This document shows positions 54,645 to 63,699 of a stretch of DNA of 64,000 bases, one piece after another (position 1 is the stretch's first letter; every line of letters begins with the position of its first letter). Position numbers and translations under genes: made by a program. The stretch is taken from positions 1,972,501 through 2,036,500 of the forward strand of contig NZ_CP087588.1 of assembly GCF_020985305.1 (NCBI RefSeq), in the 5' to 3' direction. Source of the DNA: Croceicoccus sp. Ery15. Lineage in GTDB: Bacteria; Pseudomonadota; Alphaproteobacteria; Sphingomonadales; Sphingomonadaceae. Below the pieces are notes generated by a model that worked only from the letters and a program-made list of their open reading frames with translations, made no database searches and was not told the DNA's origin.

Positions 54645-55424
54645 ATGGCCGACGCCGACGGGCGGGCGCTGGTGGAAAGCTGGGCCGCGTTCTGGGCCGA
54701 TGCGGGCGTCGATCTGGCATTCGACGACGATCCGCATGACTGGATGGCCGAAGGTGCGCCGCCCGCCGATGCCAAGGACAAGACGGACCGCGATGCGCCG
54801 CGCCCCAAGCCGGTGCAACGACCGGCCCCGCCCGCGCCGAAAATCGGCGGACCTGCGCAGTGCTGGCCCGGCAGCCTGCCCGCGTTCCGCGACTGGTGGC
54901 TGGCCGAACCGCTGGTCGACCGCGGGCCGCTGGCGGGCCGCGTCGCGCCTGTCGGCGACAAGGGGGCAAGGCTGATGGTGCTGGTCGCCGATCCTGCGCA
55001 GGACGATGGCGATGCCTTGCTGTCGGGGCAGGACGGACAGCTTCTGGATGCGATGCTGGCGGCGATGGGGCTGACGCGCGCCGATTGCTATCTTGCCTCT
55101 GCCTTGCCGCGCCATACGCCCGCCGCCGACTGGCGCGGCCTCTATGCAGAGGGGCTCGGCCCGTTAATGCGGCATCATATCGCATTGGCCGCGCCGCAAA
55201 TGCTGGCCGTTTTCGGTGAAGACGTGCTGAAAATGCTGTCCCCCGAACGATTCGACAAGGCATCGGCGCAAGGCGCGATCGCGATGAAAAACGGCGGAAT
55301 CGACGGGGCCGGGACATATGAGATCCCCTTGCTGGCAAGTTATCCACTGGCGGTCATGCGCAGCAGGCCGCAGGCAAAGGCGGTTTGGTGGCAACGGTGG
55401 CTATCGCTCTCGCGCCCGTCTTGA
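54645..55424 (+). CDS. Uracil-DNA glycosylase superfamily protein with degenerate motifs
   Basis: A 259-residue protein with a UDG family 4/5-like core. QDGQLLDAMLAAMGLTRADCYLAS near 128-151 and AAPQMLAVFGEDVLKMLS near 184 resemble the family. However the motif usually reading GEAPG is VADPAQDD here, the usual YHPAALLR region reads SYPLAVMR (His replaced), and only two cysteines are present instead of the four Fe-S ligands. The N-terminal 70 residues are acidic and Pro-rich. Start ATG 54645 has GGAG eight bases ahead. Probably an inactive or re-purposed paralogue. Confidence 0.65.
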   Translation: MADADGRALVESWAAFWADAGVDLAFDDDPHDWMAEGAPPADAKDKTDRDAPRPKPVQRPAPPAPKIGGPAQCWPGSLPAFRDWWLAEPLVDRGPLAGRVAPVGDKGARLMVLVADPAQDDGDALLSGQDGQLLDAMLAAMGLTRADCYLASALPRHTPAADWRGLYAEGLGPLMRHHIALAAPQMLAVFGEDVLKMLSPERFDKASAQGAIAMKNGGIDGAGTYEIPLLASYPLAVMRSRPQAKAVWWQRWLSLSRPS

Positions 55425-55537
55425 CGAAAACCGGCTGCCGATTCACTTTTCCTTGAGTTTCGCCTCTTTACCCTTGCGCCACGGGGATCGCACCCGCTTC
55501 GCGCTGGCAGGAACAGGCAAGAAGGAACCGCTGATCC

Positions 55538-57340
55538 ATGACTGTCAAAGTCACCCGCATTGTGTCGGGCACGCTGATTTCATTGCTGGCGATGACCGGC
55601 ACGCTTGCCGGCGCGCCCGGCGCATGGGCGAATACCGCCAATACAATCGCCGCCGTCGAACAATCGGCCCAGATCCCCGCGCAATTGAGCGACGAGGACC
55701 GTGCCTTTTATGCCGAGGTGTTCCGCCAGATCGACGCGGAAAACTGGGCGCAGGTCGATTTCATGCTGGCGCAAAAGCCCGATGGCTTGCTGACGCAGCT
55801 GGCGCTGGCCGAATATTACCTTGCCCCCACCTCGCCAAAGATAGAACTGCCCGCGCTGAACGCATGGCTGGCGCGCGGCACCGAATTGCCGCAATCGGGC
55901 CAGATCGGGCGGCTGGCGCTGAAACGCGGGCTTGAAACCGCGCCCAGCCTGCCCAGCACGCAGCGGCTTGTATCCATCCGCGCACCGGAAAAACGCACCC
56001 GCCCGCGTTCGGTGGGTGACGGTTCGATGCCCGATTCCATCGCCAATGCCATTCTGGAACGGATCACCAATGACGATCCCAATGGCGCGCGCCTGCTGCT
56101 CGACGGGGTGGATGCGGGCCTGTCGTCGGGCGCGCGCGCGGAATGGCGCCAGCGCGTGGCGTGGAGCTATTATATCGAGAATGACGACGCCAACGCCCTG
56201 ACGCTGGCGCGCAATGTGGCCAATGGCGGCTCCGGCCCGTGGGTGGGCGAGGGCTGGTGGGTCGCGGGGCTGGCGGCATGGCGGCTGAACAATTGCGAAC
56301 TGGCCGCCGACGGCTTTACCCGCGCGGCGCAGACCGCCGATAATCAGGAATTGCGCGCCGCTGCCCATTACTGGGCCTCGCGCAGCTTTACCCGCTGCCG
56401 CCAGCCCGAAGAGGCCGCGCCCGCGCTGCGCCGCGCGGCGGGCTATTCCGAAACGCTGTATGGCATGCTGGCCGCCGAACAACTGGGCATGCGCCTGCCG
56501 CCGATCCATTCGCAGAACGGCTTTGACCGCGGCGACTGGAACGCGTTGTCGGGCAACAGCAATATCCGCACTGCCATCGCGCTGGTCGAAATCGGGCGCG
56601 AGGGGCTGGCCGACGAAGTGCTGCGCCATCAGGCGCAGATCGGCAGCCCGCAGCAATATCAGCCGCTGGCCCGGCTTGCGCGCACATTGGGCCTGCCCGG
56701 AACGCAGCTGGCCATGGCCTATAACGCGCCGCCGGGGACGAAGCCCGATTCCGCCACACGCTATCCGCTGACCCGCTGGCAACCGGTCGACGGCTGGCGG
56801 GTCGATCCCGCGCTGGCCTTTGCCCACACGCTTCAGGAATCGCGGTTCCAGCCCGAGGCGGTCAGCCCCGCGGGCGCGGTCGGGCTGATGCAGATCATGC
56901 CGATCACCGCGCGCCAGCACGCGGGTCTGGGCCTTGGCCAAAGCACGTCGGCGCTGAAAGATCCGGCGACCAATATGAGCTATGGGCAGAAAAACCTTGA
57001 AATGCTGCGCGATGCCAGCGGCACGCAGGGCCTGCTGCCCAAGATCATGGCGGCCTATAACGCGGGGCTGTCGCCCGTGCAGCGCTGGAACAGCGAAGTG
57101 AACGCACAGGGCGATCCGCTGCTGTGGATGGAGTCGATCCCCTATTGGGAAACGCGCGCCTATGTCGCGATCGTGACGACCAATTACTGGATGTACCAGC
57201 GCCAGATGGGCCGCGATTCCGACGCGCGGGAGGCCTATGCCCAGAACCTGTGGCCCCGCTTTCCGGGCGTTACGGGAACGGGCGCGGTGGCGATGCACGG
57301 GAAAGAGGTGACGTCCTCTACCGTCGGCAACGGGGGCTGA
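55538..57340 (+). CDS. Soluble lytic murein transglycosylase (Slt family)
   Basis: A 600-residue periplasmic enzyme. Signal peptide 1-31 (ending PGAWAN). The long middle part is an alpha-superhelical U-domain (AARALLDGV and GWWVAGLAAWRLNNC-type helical repeats). The C-terminal SLT catalytic domain holds the catalytic Glu in HTLQESRFQPEAVSPAGAVG near 431 and GLMQIMPITARQHAG near 448, followed by NMSYGQKNLEML and AAYNAGLSPVQRW. It cleaves glycan strands to 1,6-anhydro products. ATG 55538 has GAAGGA upstream. moaB begins 4 bp later. Confidence 0.92.
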   Translation: MTVKVTRIVSGTLISLLAMTGTLAGAPGAWANTANTIAAVEQSAQIPAQLSDEDRAFYAEVFRQIDAENWAQVDFMLAQKPDGLLTQLALAEYYLAPTSPKIELPALNAWLARGTELPQSGQIGRLALKRGLETAPSLPSTQRLVSIRAPEKRTRPRSVGDGSMPDSIANAILERITNDDPNGARLLLDGVDAGLSSGARAEWRQRVAWSYYIENDDANALTLARNVANGGSGPWVGEGWWVAGLAAWRLNNCELAADGFTRAAQTADNQELRAAAHYWASRSFTRCRQPEEAAPALRRAAGYSETLYGMLAAEQLGMRLPPIHSQNGFDRGDWNALSGNSNIRTAIALVEIGREGLADEVLRHQAQIGSPQQYQPLARLARTLGLPGTQLAMAYNAPPGTKPDSATRYPLTRWQPVDGWRVDPALAFAHTLQESRFQPEAVSPAGAVGLMQIMPITARQHAGLGLGQSTSALKDPATNMSYGQKNLEMLRDASGTQGLLPKIMAAYNAGLSPVQRWNSEVNAQGDPLLWMESIPYWETRAYVAIVTTNYWMYQRQMGRDSDAREAYAQNLWPRFPGVTGTGAVAMHGKEVTSSTVGNGG

Positions 57341-57344
57341 AGCG

Positions 57345-57872
57345 ATGGCGATTGACGAGACGCGGGCGTTCAAACCCGTCAATATCGCGCTGCTGACCGT
57401 GTCGGACACGCGCACCAGGGCCGACGATACCAGCGGCGATATTCTGGCCGACCGAATCACACTGGCAGGGCACAATCTGGCCGACCGCGCGATCATCCGC
57501 GACGATGTGGAGCTGATCACGGCCGAACTCCACCGCTGGATCGAGGATGAGGCGATCGATGCCGTCGTCACCACCGGCGGCACCGGCCTGACCGGCCGCG
57601 ACGTCACGCCAGAGGCGCTGATGCGCGTCAAAACGCGCGAGATCCCCGGCTTTGGCGAATTGTTCCGCTATCTCAGCCTGAAGACCATCGGCACCAGCAC
57701 GATCCAGTCGCGCGCCTGCGCCGTGGTGGCGCGCGGCACCTATATTTTCGCGCTGCCGGGATCGAACGGCGCGGTGAAGGACGGGTGGGACGGCATATTG
57801 GCCGAACAGCTCGACAGCCGGAACCGCCCCTGCAATTTCGTGGAACTGATGCCCCGTTTGCGGGAGCGTTAG
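57345..57872 (+). CDS. moaB: Molybdenum cofactor biosynthesis protein B
   Basis: A 175-residue MoaB/MogA-type adenylyltransferase. LTVSDTRTRADDTSGDIL near 18 and VVTTGGTGLTGRDVTPEAL near 75 are the molybdopterin-binding motifs; SRACAVVARGTYIFALPGS near 125 closes the domain. It activates molybdopterin by adenylation before metal insertion. Only 4 bp after the transglycosylase, so co-transcribed, with no obvious functional link. No other moa genes are nearby. Confidence 0.92.
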   Translation: MAIDETRAFKPVNIALLTVSDTRTRADDTSGDILADRITLAGHNLADRAIIRDDVELITAELHRWIEDEAIDAVVTTGGTGLTGRDVTPEALMRVKTREIPGFGELFRYLSLKTIGTSTIQSRACAVVARGTYIFALPGSNGAVKDGWDGILAEQLDSRNRPCNFVELMPRLRER

Positions 57873-57896
57873 GGACGCCTCTGGCGGAGAACCGAC

Positions 57897-58472
57897 ATGG
57901 CCGCCGGAACGACCAGCAACCGGCATATGCGCAAGGCGATCCGCGACATCGTCGAACCGGCATTGCGCGACATGGGTTTCGACGGCGACTATCCCGTCTT
58001 TCACCGGCTGACCGGCACCGAATGGCACGGGCTTGCCATTCGCACCGATAAATATGGCGGCGGCTTTTCGATCGATATGGCGCGCGGGCCGTTCAGCCGG
58101 GCGCGCTATCTCCGGCTGCGAAAAACCGATCCGGCGCAGGCCCGCTTGCCCGATATCGCGGACTATGACCGTCGGCAGCGCGCGTCATTGTGGCATGAGG
58201 ATGCATCGGGCCGGTGGAGCGGCGATTTCCGCTATGACACGATCCGCGACGACCCCGATGCCTGTCGCGCCCTTGCATCCGAACTGGCTGCGCTGTTGCC
58301 CGAAGCAGGGCTCTGGCTGGGCGAAGGCCGGGTCGGGCCGCATGTCAGCGCGAATTTCGCCGATCCCCCCGGCCGCCCCGACAACCAGCGCAGCCGCAAC
58401 GCTGCGCGCACGGTGCGTCGCCTGCTGACCGGATGGCCCCGCCGCGACAAGGACGGGGTTTACCGGCCCTAG
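57897..58472 (+). CDS. Uncharacterised protein, DUF4304-like
   Basis: A 191-residue cytosolic protein without signal peptide. RKAIRDIVEPALRDMGF near 13 and a following HRLTGTEWHGLAIR resemble the DUF4304 pattern of short helical start plus beta strands, but I am not sure of the family. The C-terminus is Arg-rich (RSRNAARTVRRLLTGWPRRDKDG). It is 24 bp after moaB. Its stop codon shares CTAG with the stop of the convergent YcxB-like gene, a 4-bp overlap. Function unknown. Confidence 0.6.
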   Translation: MAAGTTSNRHMRKAIRDIVEPALRDMGFDGDYPVFHRLTGTEWHGLAIRTDKYGGGFSIDMARGPFSRARYLRLRKTDPAQARLPDIADYDRRQRASLWHEDASGRWSGDFRYDTIRDDPDACRALASELAALLPEAGLWLGEGRVGPHVSANFADPPGRPDNQRSRNAARTVRRLLTGWPRRDKDGVYRP

Positions 58473-58978
58473 TTCCTTTTGACCCCCATCGCGTCAATCC
58501 GTGCGATCAGATCGTCCGCGGCCCCGTTCAGCGCGGCCTTGGGAACGATGTTGAAGAACATCTCGGTCTGATAGAGCAGCACGATATTCTCTGTCTCGTC
58601 CCAGCGATACAGCTCGGCCATCGGGATTTTCGCATCGCCCCTCTCGCTGGTGAAATGGATCGCGCCGCCGTCCCACGCGATGCCGGATGGCGCGCGCAGC
58701 GCCGCGCTCTGGCGGAACTGGCGGCGGCCCATTTGCGGCACCAGCCACAGGTTGATAATCGCCAAAGCCACCGGCACCGCAATCACGAAGGCCAGTGAAA
58801 CAGGCGAAAGCCGCCCGTAAAACAGCAGATCGAGCGCGACGAGCACCGCCAGCAGCACCAGCACGGCGATGAACAGCTTGCCCACCAGCCCGTGTGTCAT
58901 GCGGCGGATCATGTGCCGGCGCATGGCCTCTACGACCAAATCCTCTGTCACTTCGAATTGGTGGGGTCCGTGCATCAT
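58469..58978 (-). CDS. YcxB-like membrane protein
   Basis: A 169-residue protein with two membrane helices (about 35-80) between a short N-terminal domain (HQFEVTEDLVVEAMRRH) and a C-terminal cytosolic domain (GDAKIPMAELYRWDETENIV, MFFNIVPKAAL) that fits the YcxB family. No catalytic motif; role unknown. It converges with the DUF4304-like gene and is divergent, over 77 bp, from the radical SAM gene. Confidence 0.75.
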   Translation of the reverse strand: MMHGPHQFEVTEDLVVEAMRRHMIRRMTHGLVGKLFIAVLVLLAVLVALDLLFYGRLSPVSLAFVIAVPVALAIINLWLVPQMGRRQFRQSAALRAPSGIAWDGGAIHFTSERGDAKIPMAELYRWDETENIVLLYQTEMFFNIVPKAALNGAADDLIARIDAMGVKRN

Positions 58979-59055
58979 TCAGGCTGGATAGGCGGGCGCG
59001 GTGAACAAATCCATAAGTTCTTGTTTTGTTCTTAATGCGTGGGTAAATTGCGACC

Positions 59056-60159
59056 ATGCCGACTCGCCCTCACCCCGATCCCGCGCTCCATCGCGCGCAA
59101 AAGGGTCGCGGCGCGCCCAGCAATGCGGTGCCGCAGCGTTTCGGGCTGGCCGAACGGCTGGATGACGGCGACTGGCTGGACGCGGCGCAGGACATCGACG
59201 GCGCCGCCCCGCGCCCGCGCACCACGGTGACGGAGGAGCATCCCCGCTCCATCCTGACGTTCAACACATCGCCCGACATCGGATTCGACCGTTCGATCAA
59301 TGCCTATCGCGGGTGCGAGCATGGCTGCATCTATTGCTTCGCGCGGCCCAGTCATGCCTATCACGACCTTTCGCCCGGTCTGGATTTCGAAACGAAGCTG
59401 TTTGCAAAGCCGAATGCCGCCGATCTGCTGCGCAAGACGCTGGCCAAGCCCGGCTATACGGTCAGGCCCATTGCCATGGGCACCAATACCGACCCCTATC
59501 AGCCGATCGAGGGCCGCTATCGCATCACGCGCCGTATATTGGAGCTGTGTCTGGAAGTCGGCCACCCCGTCACCATCACCACCAAGTCCGACCGCGTGCT
59601 GCAGGATCTGGACCTGCTGGCCGAACTGGCACGGCGCAATCTGGCGGCAGTGGCTGTTTCGGTCACCAGCCTTGACCCGCGGTTGTCGCAATCGCTGGAG
59701 CCGCGTGCGCCTTCGCCCGCAAAACGGCTGGCGGCACTGGCGCAGCTGGCAAAAGCGGGGGTGACTACGCATGGCATGATCGCGCCGGTCGTGCCCGCGA
59801 TCACCGACGAATTCATCGAACGCACCGTCGCCCATCTGGCAGAGGCGGGCGTGTCCAGCGCGAACTGGATCATGATGCGCCTGCCGCACGAGGTCGCGCC
59901 GCTTTTCCGCGAATGGCTGGATGTGCATTACCCCGATCGCGCGGGCAAGGTGATGGCGCTGGTGCAGCATATGCGCGGCGGACGCGATAACGAACACCGC
60001 TTCCACGAACGCTTTCGGCCCAAAGGGGCATGGGCGCAAATGCTGCGCGCGCGTTTCGATCTGGCCGTCAGGCGCAGCGCCATTCCGCAGCGGCGGCTGG
60101 CGCTCGATTGTCATGCGTTCCGCCCGCCTTCGCTCGACGGGCAGCTGGCCTTGTTCTGA
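59056..60159 (+). CDS. PA0069-type radical SAM protein
   Basis: A 367-residue radical SAM protein. Cluster motif C87-C91-C94 (RGCEHGCIYCFARP); the following sequence PSHAYHDLSPGLDFETKLFA and MGTNTDPYQPIEGRY is characteristic of the PA0069 group, distant relatives of spore photoproduct lyase. QMLRARFDLAVRRSAI near 331 is the conserved C-terminal part. Reaction not established; DNA repair has been suggested by homology only. It is a stand-alone gene. Confidence 0.88.
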   Translation: MPTRPHPDPALHRAQKGRGAPSNAVPQRFGLAERLDDGDWLDAAQDIDGAAPRPRTTVTEEHPRSILTFNTSPDIGFDRSINAYRGCEHGCIYCFARPSHAYHDLSPGLDFETKLFAKPNAADLLRKTLAKPGYTVRPIAMGTNTDPYQPIEGRYRITRRILELCLEVGHPVTITTKSDRVLQDLDLLAELARRNLAAVAVSVTSLDPRLSQSLEPRAPSPAKRLAALAQLAKAGVTTHGMIAPVVPAITDEFIERTVAHLAEAGVSSANWIMMRLPHEVAPLFREWLDVHYPDRAGKVMALVQHMRGGRDNEHRFHERFRPKGAWAQMLRARFDLAVRRSAIPQRRLALDCHAFRPPSLDGQLALF

Positions 60160-60300
60160 TCGCAAATGCCAGACCCGACCGGCATAAAGCGTACGAAAAA
60201 GGATTAGGCTGCCCTGCAGCTGCCGATTCCGTTTTGCGTCACCGCGAATCGGGAATAAATCCCGCGCGGGGGCATCTTCCCCCGGGGACCATTAAAACAT

Positions 60301-61284
60301 ATGAAATTGAGGATGCTGGCGCTGCTTGCATGCAGCGCATCGCTCTCCGCCTGTGGTGGCGGGGATGGCGGCCAGTCGGGCTCGCCGGTCGTAACCCCTT
60401 CGCCGACGCCCACTCCCGGTCCGTCACCGACGCCCTCGCCCAGCTATCCCGCCTATGACGAGCTGACCGGCGACCAGAGCTTTCAGGCGGCATGCCAGAC
60501 GACCGGACAGGGTAGCGGGGCGTTCATCCTGCTGAACCCCACCCCGTTCTATGCCGATCCGGGCGTCACGCTGGACTACGACGCTTCGGAAAGCACCTAT
60601 CGCCTGACGGCCTATGGCATCGACGAAAGCTTTGGCCCGGCCGATGTGGACGACACCATCGCCAATGCCGAAGAGGCATATCGCCGCACGGGAACCGACG
60701 GTTTCACCACGCGCATGATCCTGTTCGCCCCGCAACCGGGCGGCAGCACGGCCGATTATACGCGCGTCCTCTATGCGTTCGCGCGCAATACGATGACCGG
60801 CTATGTCGAAACCTATAATTGCATCTTCGGCGTTCCGACGTTGCTGACCGACCAGCCGTCGCAGACGCAGGTGTCGTTCGCCGATTTCAGCACGGGCGGC
60901 AATGCCTATCGCCTGTTCCCCGACAATACGGTCGCGCTTTACCGGCTGACCGGCAGCGCGGAATCGCTGAGCGTCAATCTGACGACGGGTGCGGTCAATC
61001 TGTCGGTACGCGTGACGGGCCAGTTGCAGAGCGTTTTCGGAACGGGCACCGCCGTACCGTCGACCTATGACTTTGGCACCTTCACGGGCGAAACCTCGCT
61101 GGATGACGAGACGCGCGGCTTTGGCGGCATTCTGAACTACCAGAACCCGACCCTGTTCGCCCCATACGAAGGCTGGTTCTTCGGTCCGCAGGGGGCAGAA
61201 GCCGGACTGACGGTCGGGCTGTCCGATCAGGATCAGGACGGGGTTCGCACCATCGGCCAGTTCACCATCGTGGGCGCGCGCTAG
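60301..61284 (+). CDS. Lipoprotein with Pro/Ser/Thr linker, unknown function
   Basis: A 327-residue lipoprotein. Lipobox LSAC with Cys near 18, then GGGDGG and a Pro/Thr/Ser-rich tether (about 30-50, PSPTPTPGPSPTPSPS). The globular rest (about 55-327) has beta-rich sequence, with one Cys pair (QAACQ, YNCIFG). A transferrin-binding-protein-like barrel is suggested by RGFGGILNYQNPTLFAPYEGWFFG-type segments and by the size, but I would not insist. It lies next to a zinc-type TonB receptor on the opposite strand. The upstream 140 bp contain a CGGGGG/CCCCCG hairpin near 60266-60284. Confidence 0.6.
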   Translation: MKLRMLALLACSASLSACGGGDGGQSGSPVVTPSPTPTPGPSPTPSPSYPAYDELTGDQSFQAACQTTGQGSGAFILLNPTPFYADPGVTLDYDASESTYRLTAYGIDESFGPADVDDTIANAEEAYRRTGTDGFTTRMILFAPQPGGSTADYTRVLYAFARNTMTGYVETYNCIFGVPTLLTDQPSQTQVSFADFSTGGNAYRLFPDNTVALYRLTGSAESLSVNLTTGAVNLSVRVTGQLQSVFGTGTAVPSTYDFGTFTGETSLDDETRGFGGILNYQNPTLFAPYEGWFFGPQGAEAGLTVGLSDQDQDGVRTIGQFTIVGAR

Positions 61285-61299
61285 GCGAGAAAAGGGGCA

Positions 61300-61326
61300 G
61301 GCGGTCCGGTACGCTTTCGGACCGCC
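61300..61326. terminator. Terminator between the lipoprotein and His-rich TonB receptor genes
   Basis: Perfect 9-bp inverted repeat GGCGGTCCG (61300-61308) and CGGACCGCC (61318-61326), 9-base loop. On the minus strand it is followed by CTGCCCCTTTTC, suiting the receptor gene better; on the plus side no T-run follows. Confidence 0.65.
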
Positions 61327-61341
61327 CGCACCCTATTCGCA

Positions 61342-63537
61342 TCACAGGCTGACGCGAAGGCTCAGCTTGAAATTGCGGCCTGCCATGGGCACGAAATCCT
61401 TTGTCGCGCTGGCATGGCGGCGGCCTTCGACGTCGAAGATATTGTCCGCCTGCGCGATCACGGTCAGATTGCGGTTTCCGCGCCACGGCTTCCACGCCAG
61501 CGAGGCATCGACCATGGTGAAACCGTCGGTCTTGGCCTCGTAATCGGCCACGCGGTCCTGATCGTCGTAAAGACCCAGTTCGACGCGCCCTTCCAGCTGC
61601 CGGGTCTGCGCGGTCAGCGCATAGCGCGCCGACAGAGGCGGGATCAGCGGCACGGACGATCCGTCGTCCAGTTCGGCCCGGACATAGCTGGCCGACATTT
61701 CGCTGCCGATCGTCACATCGCCCAGCGTCACCAGCGGGAAGCTCGTCTCCGCCTCGAAACCGATGTAGTCGGCATCGTCCTGCATCTGCTGATAGACGGG
61801 CAGATCGTCAGCTTCCTCGCCCGTGGCGGCGAGATAGATGTAATCGTCGAATTTCGTCGCAAAGCCGGTCAGCGAGAATGTGGCCGGACCGAAACTGCCG
61901 CGCAGATACGCCTCGACCCCCAGTGCCTTTTCGGTGTCGAGAAACGGGTCGCCCACTTCATACTGCTGGGTCGCGATATGCGGCCCGTCGGCGAACAGTT
62001 CCTCGCCCGCAGGCGCGCGTTCGACGCGGCTGGCGTTCAGGCCAAAGCGCAAGCCGCCCGATGTTTCGTGCCATACGCCGACTGCGCCTGAGAAACTGTC
62101 GAAATTGCGCGATGCAAACCCGTCCGCCGACAGATCGGCATGCTCATAGCGCCCCGCCAGTTCAAGCGTGACGGCATCGAGATCGACTTCCTGCAGCGTA
62201 AACAGCGCATATTGGCTGGTTGTGCTGGGCGGCACAAAGGCTTCCTCGCCCGTGGCGTCCAGCTTGCGGCGGTAATATTGTCCGCCGACCGATCCGCCAC
62301 CCTGCGCGCCCAGCAAGCCGCCGCGCTGGACCAGTTCGACACGGCCTTCCACGCCGGTCACGTCGAACACGGTTCCAGTCTCGCCATTCTCCAACTCGGT
62401 ATGGGTATAGTTGTTGACGCCCCAGCGGGTCTTTATTTCAGAGAACGGGCCATCGTCGAACGACAGCGAACCGCGCAGATCGCCGCGCCATTGGCGCATG
62501 TCGATATCGACGGTTTCGTGTTCGTGACCTTCCTCGTCGTGATCGTGATCGTGGTCCTCGTGATCCTCGCCCTCTTCCTCGTGGTGATGGCCTGCGCCCG
62601 GGCGAAGCGGCACGCCATAGAACGTGTCGTACAGCCCGACCGAAACGCCCAGCATGGCGCGATCACCGATCCACGACAGGCCCGCGCCTGCCGACCATGT
62701 TTCGGTGCCCGAATTCTCGACGATACCGCGCACATTCGCAGCCTCGACCAGTTCCTCGGCCTCTTCCGGTTCGTCGCCATGCTCTTCTGCTTCGTGCAGC
62801 AATTCGGCGCGCAAGGACTTGCTTGCGGCATAGCCGGGAATTTCCAGATCGTCGGTCTTGCGCCATGAACCGTCGACATGGACCACGAATTGCTGGCCCA
62901 GCGGCGCATCGATCGATCCGCCCATCTCGCGCAGATCGGTGGCGGTATCGGCAGCCATCGTGCCATCGAAATGGATCGGCTCGTCAGGGATGCGCAGCGG
63001 GATGCGGCGGTCGATCACATTGACCGCACCGCCAATGGCCGAGCTGCCATACAGCAGGCTGGCAGGGCCGCGCAGCACCTCGATCCGGTCGGCGGTAAGC
63101 GGGTCGATGGTGACGGCATGGTCGGCAGAGGTATTTGATGCGTCGATCGCGCCGATCCCGTCGGTCAGCACGCGCACGCGCTCTCCCTGAAAGCCGCGAA
63201 GCACGGGGCGCGAGGCACCGGGCGCAAAGCCGGTGGCCGAAACGCCGGGCAAATCCTCAAGCACTTCGCCAATCTGGCCGGCCATCTTGCGCTGCAATTC
63301 GACGCCGGTGACGACCGAAGTCCCCGCCAGAATGTCGAGCTGCCCCACCCCGCCGGCGGTCACGACGATATCGGGACCGTGAAAATCGTCGTCGTCATCA
63401 TGGGTAGCGGTCGTGGGCGCAGGCGTTTCGGCCTGCTGCGCGCGGGCGGCGACCGGAAAGGCAGCGACCGGCAGGGCAAGGGCGGCAACGCCGAGAAGGA
63501 GGGGAAGGTGGCGGGCGGTTCGTGCATGATATAACAT
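61342..63537 (-). CDS. TonB-dependent receptor with His/Asp/Glu-rich loop, probable zinc receptor (ZnuD-like)
   Basis: A 731-residue receptor. Signal peptide 1-33 (ending AARAQ), acidic His/Asp stretch THDDDDDFHGPDIVVTA near 46-62 with the TonB box, plug with SATGFAPGASRPVLRGFQGE near 98, and a barrel ending SLRVSL. An extracellular loop near 315-345 alternates His with Asp/Glu (blocks such as GHHHEEEG and DHEDHDHDHDEEGHEHE) and would bind Zn(II) or Ni(II). A zinc uptake role resembles ZnuD. ATG 63537 is favoured over an N-terminal extension to 63609, which would place 24 charged residues before the signal. A 17-bp palindrome covers the start. Confidence 0.85.
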   Translation of the reverse strand: MLYHARTARHLPLLLGVAALALPVAAFPVAARAQQAETPAPTTATHDDDDDFHGPDIVVTAGGVGQLDILAGTSVVTGVELQRKMAGQIGEVLEDLPGVSATGFAPGASRPVLRGFQGERVRVLTDGIGAIDASNTSADHAVTIDPLTADRIEVLRGPASLLYGSSAIGGAVNVIDRRIPLRIPDEPIHFDGTMAADTATDLREMGGSIDAPLGQQFVVHVDGSWRKTDDLEIPGYAASKSLRAELLHEAEEHGDEPEEAEELVEAANVRGIVENSGTETWSAGAGLSWIGDRAMLGVSVGLYDTFYGVPLRPGAGHHHEEEGEDHEDHDHDHDEEGHEHETVDIDMRQWRGDLRGSLSFDDGPFSEIKTRWGVNNYTHTELENGETGTVFDVTGVEGRVELVQRGGLLGAQGGGSVGGQYYRRKLDATGEEAFVPPSTTSQYALFTLQEVDLDAVTLELAGRYEHADLSADGFASRNFDSFSGAVGVWHETSGGLRFGLNASRVERAPAGEELFADGPHIATQQYEVGDPFLDTEKALGVEAYLRGSFGPATFSLTGFATKFDDYIYLAATGEEADDLPVYQQMQDDADYIGFEAETSFPLVTLGDVTIGSEMSASYVRAELDDGSSVPLIPPLSARYALTAQTRQLEGRVELGLYDDQDRVADYEAKTDGFTMVDASLAWKPWRGNRNLTVIAQADNIFDVEGRRHASATKDFVPMAGRNFKLSLRVSL

Positions 63538-63542
63538 ATCAT
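63526..63542. promoter_or_regulatory. Palindrome over the receptor start codon, Zur-box-like
   Basis: ATGATAT-AAC-ATATCAT, perfect 7-bp arms. On the minus strand it reads GATATGTTATATC and contains the receptor start codon. It is AT-rich like the Zur boxes (ATGTTATA core) of alphaproteobacteria. A site downstream of the promoter could block transcription as a roadblock. Confidence 0.45.
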
Positions 63543-63699
63543 CGCCGTTAGCGTCAGCAGCGCGGGCGGGCAAGCGGTTTTTGCGCAGTCGCAGCCGAAT
63601 TTTCCGCACATGCGAGCAGCGGAGAGGTCACGCCGAATTAACCCTAACGATACTTTCCGCCCGTAAGACCGAACCCGTCAATGCCGATGGGGAGGCAAG

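Noticed and set aside
62510..62600. Microsatellite or slippage tract in the TonB receptor gene
   Set aside because: The CAC/GAT/GAG-rich region encodes an alternating His/Asp/Glu loop with varied codons, so it looks selected as a metal-binding loop rather than a slipping repeat.
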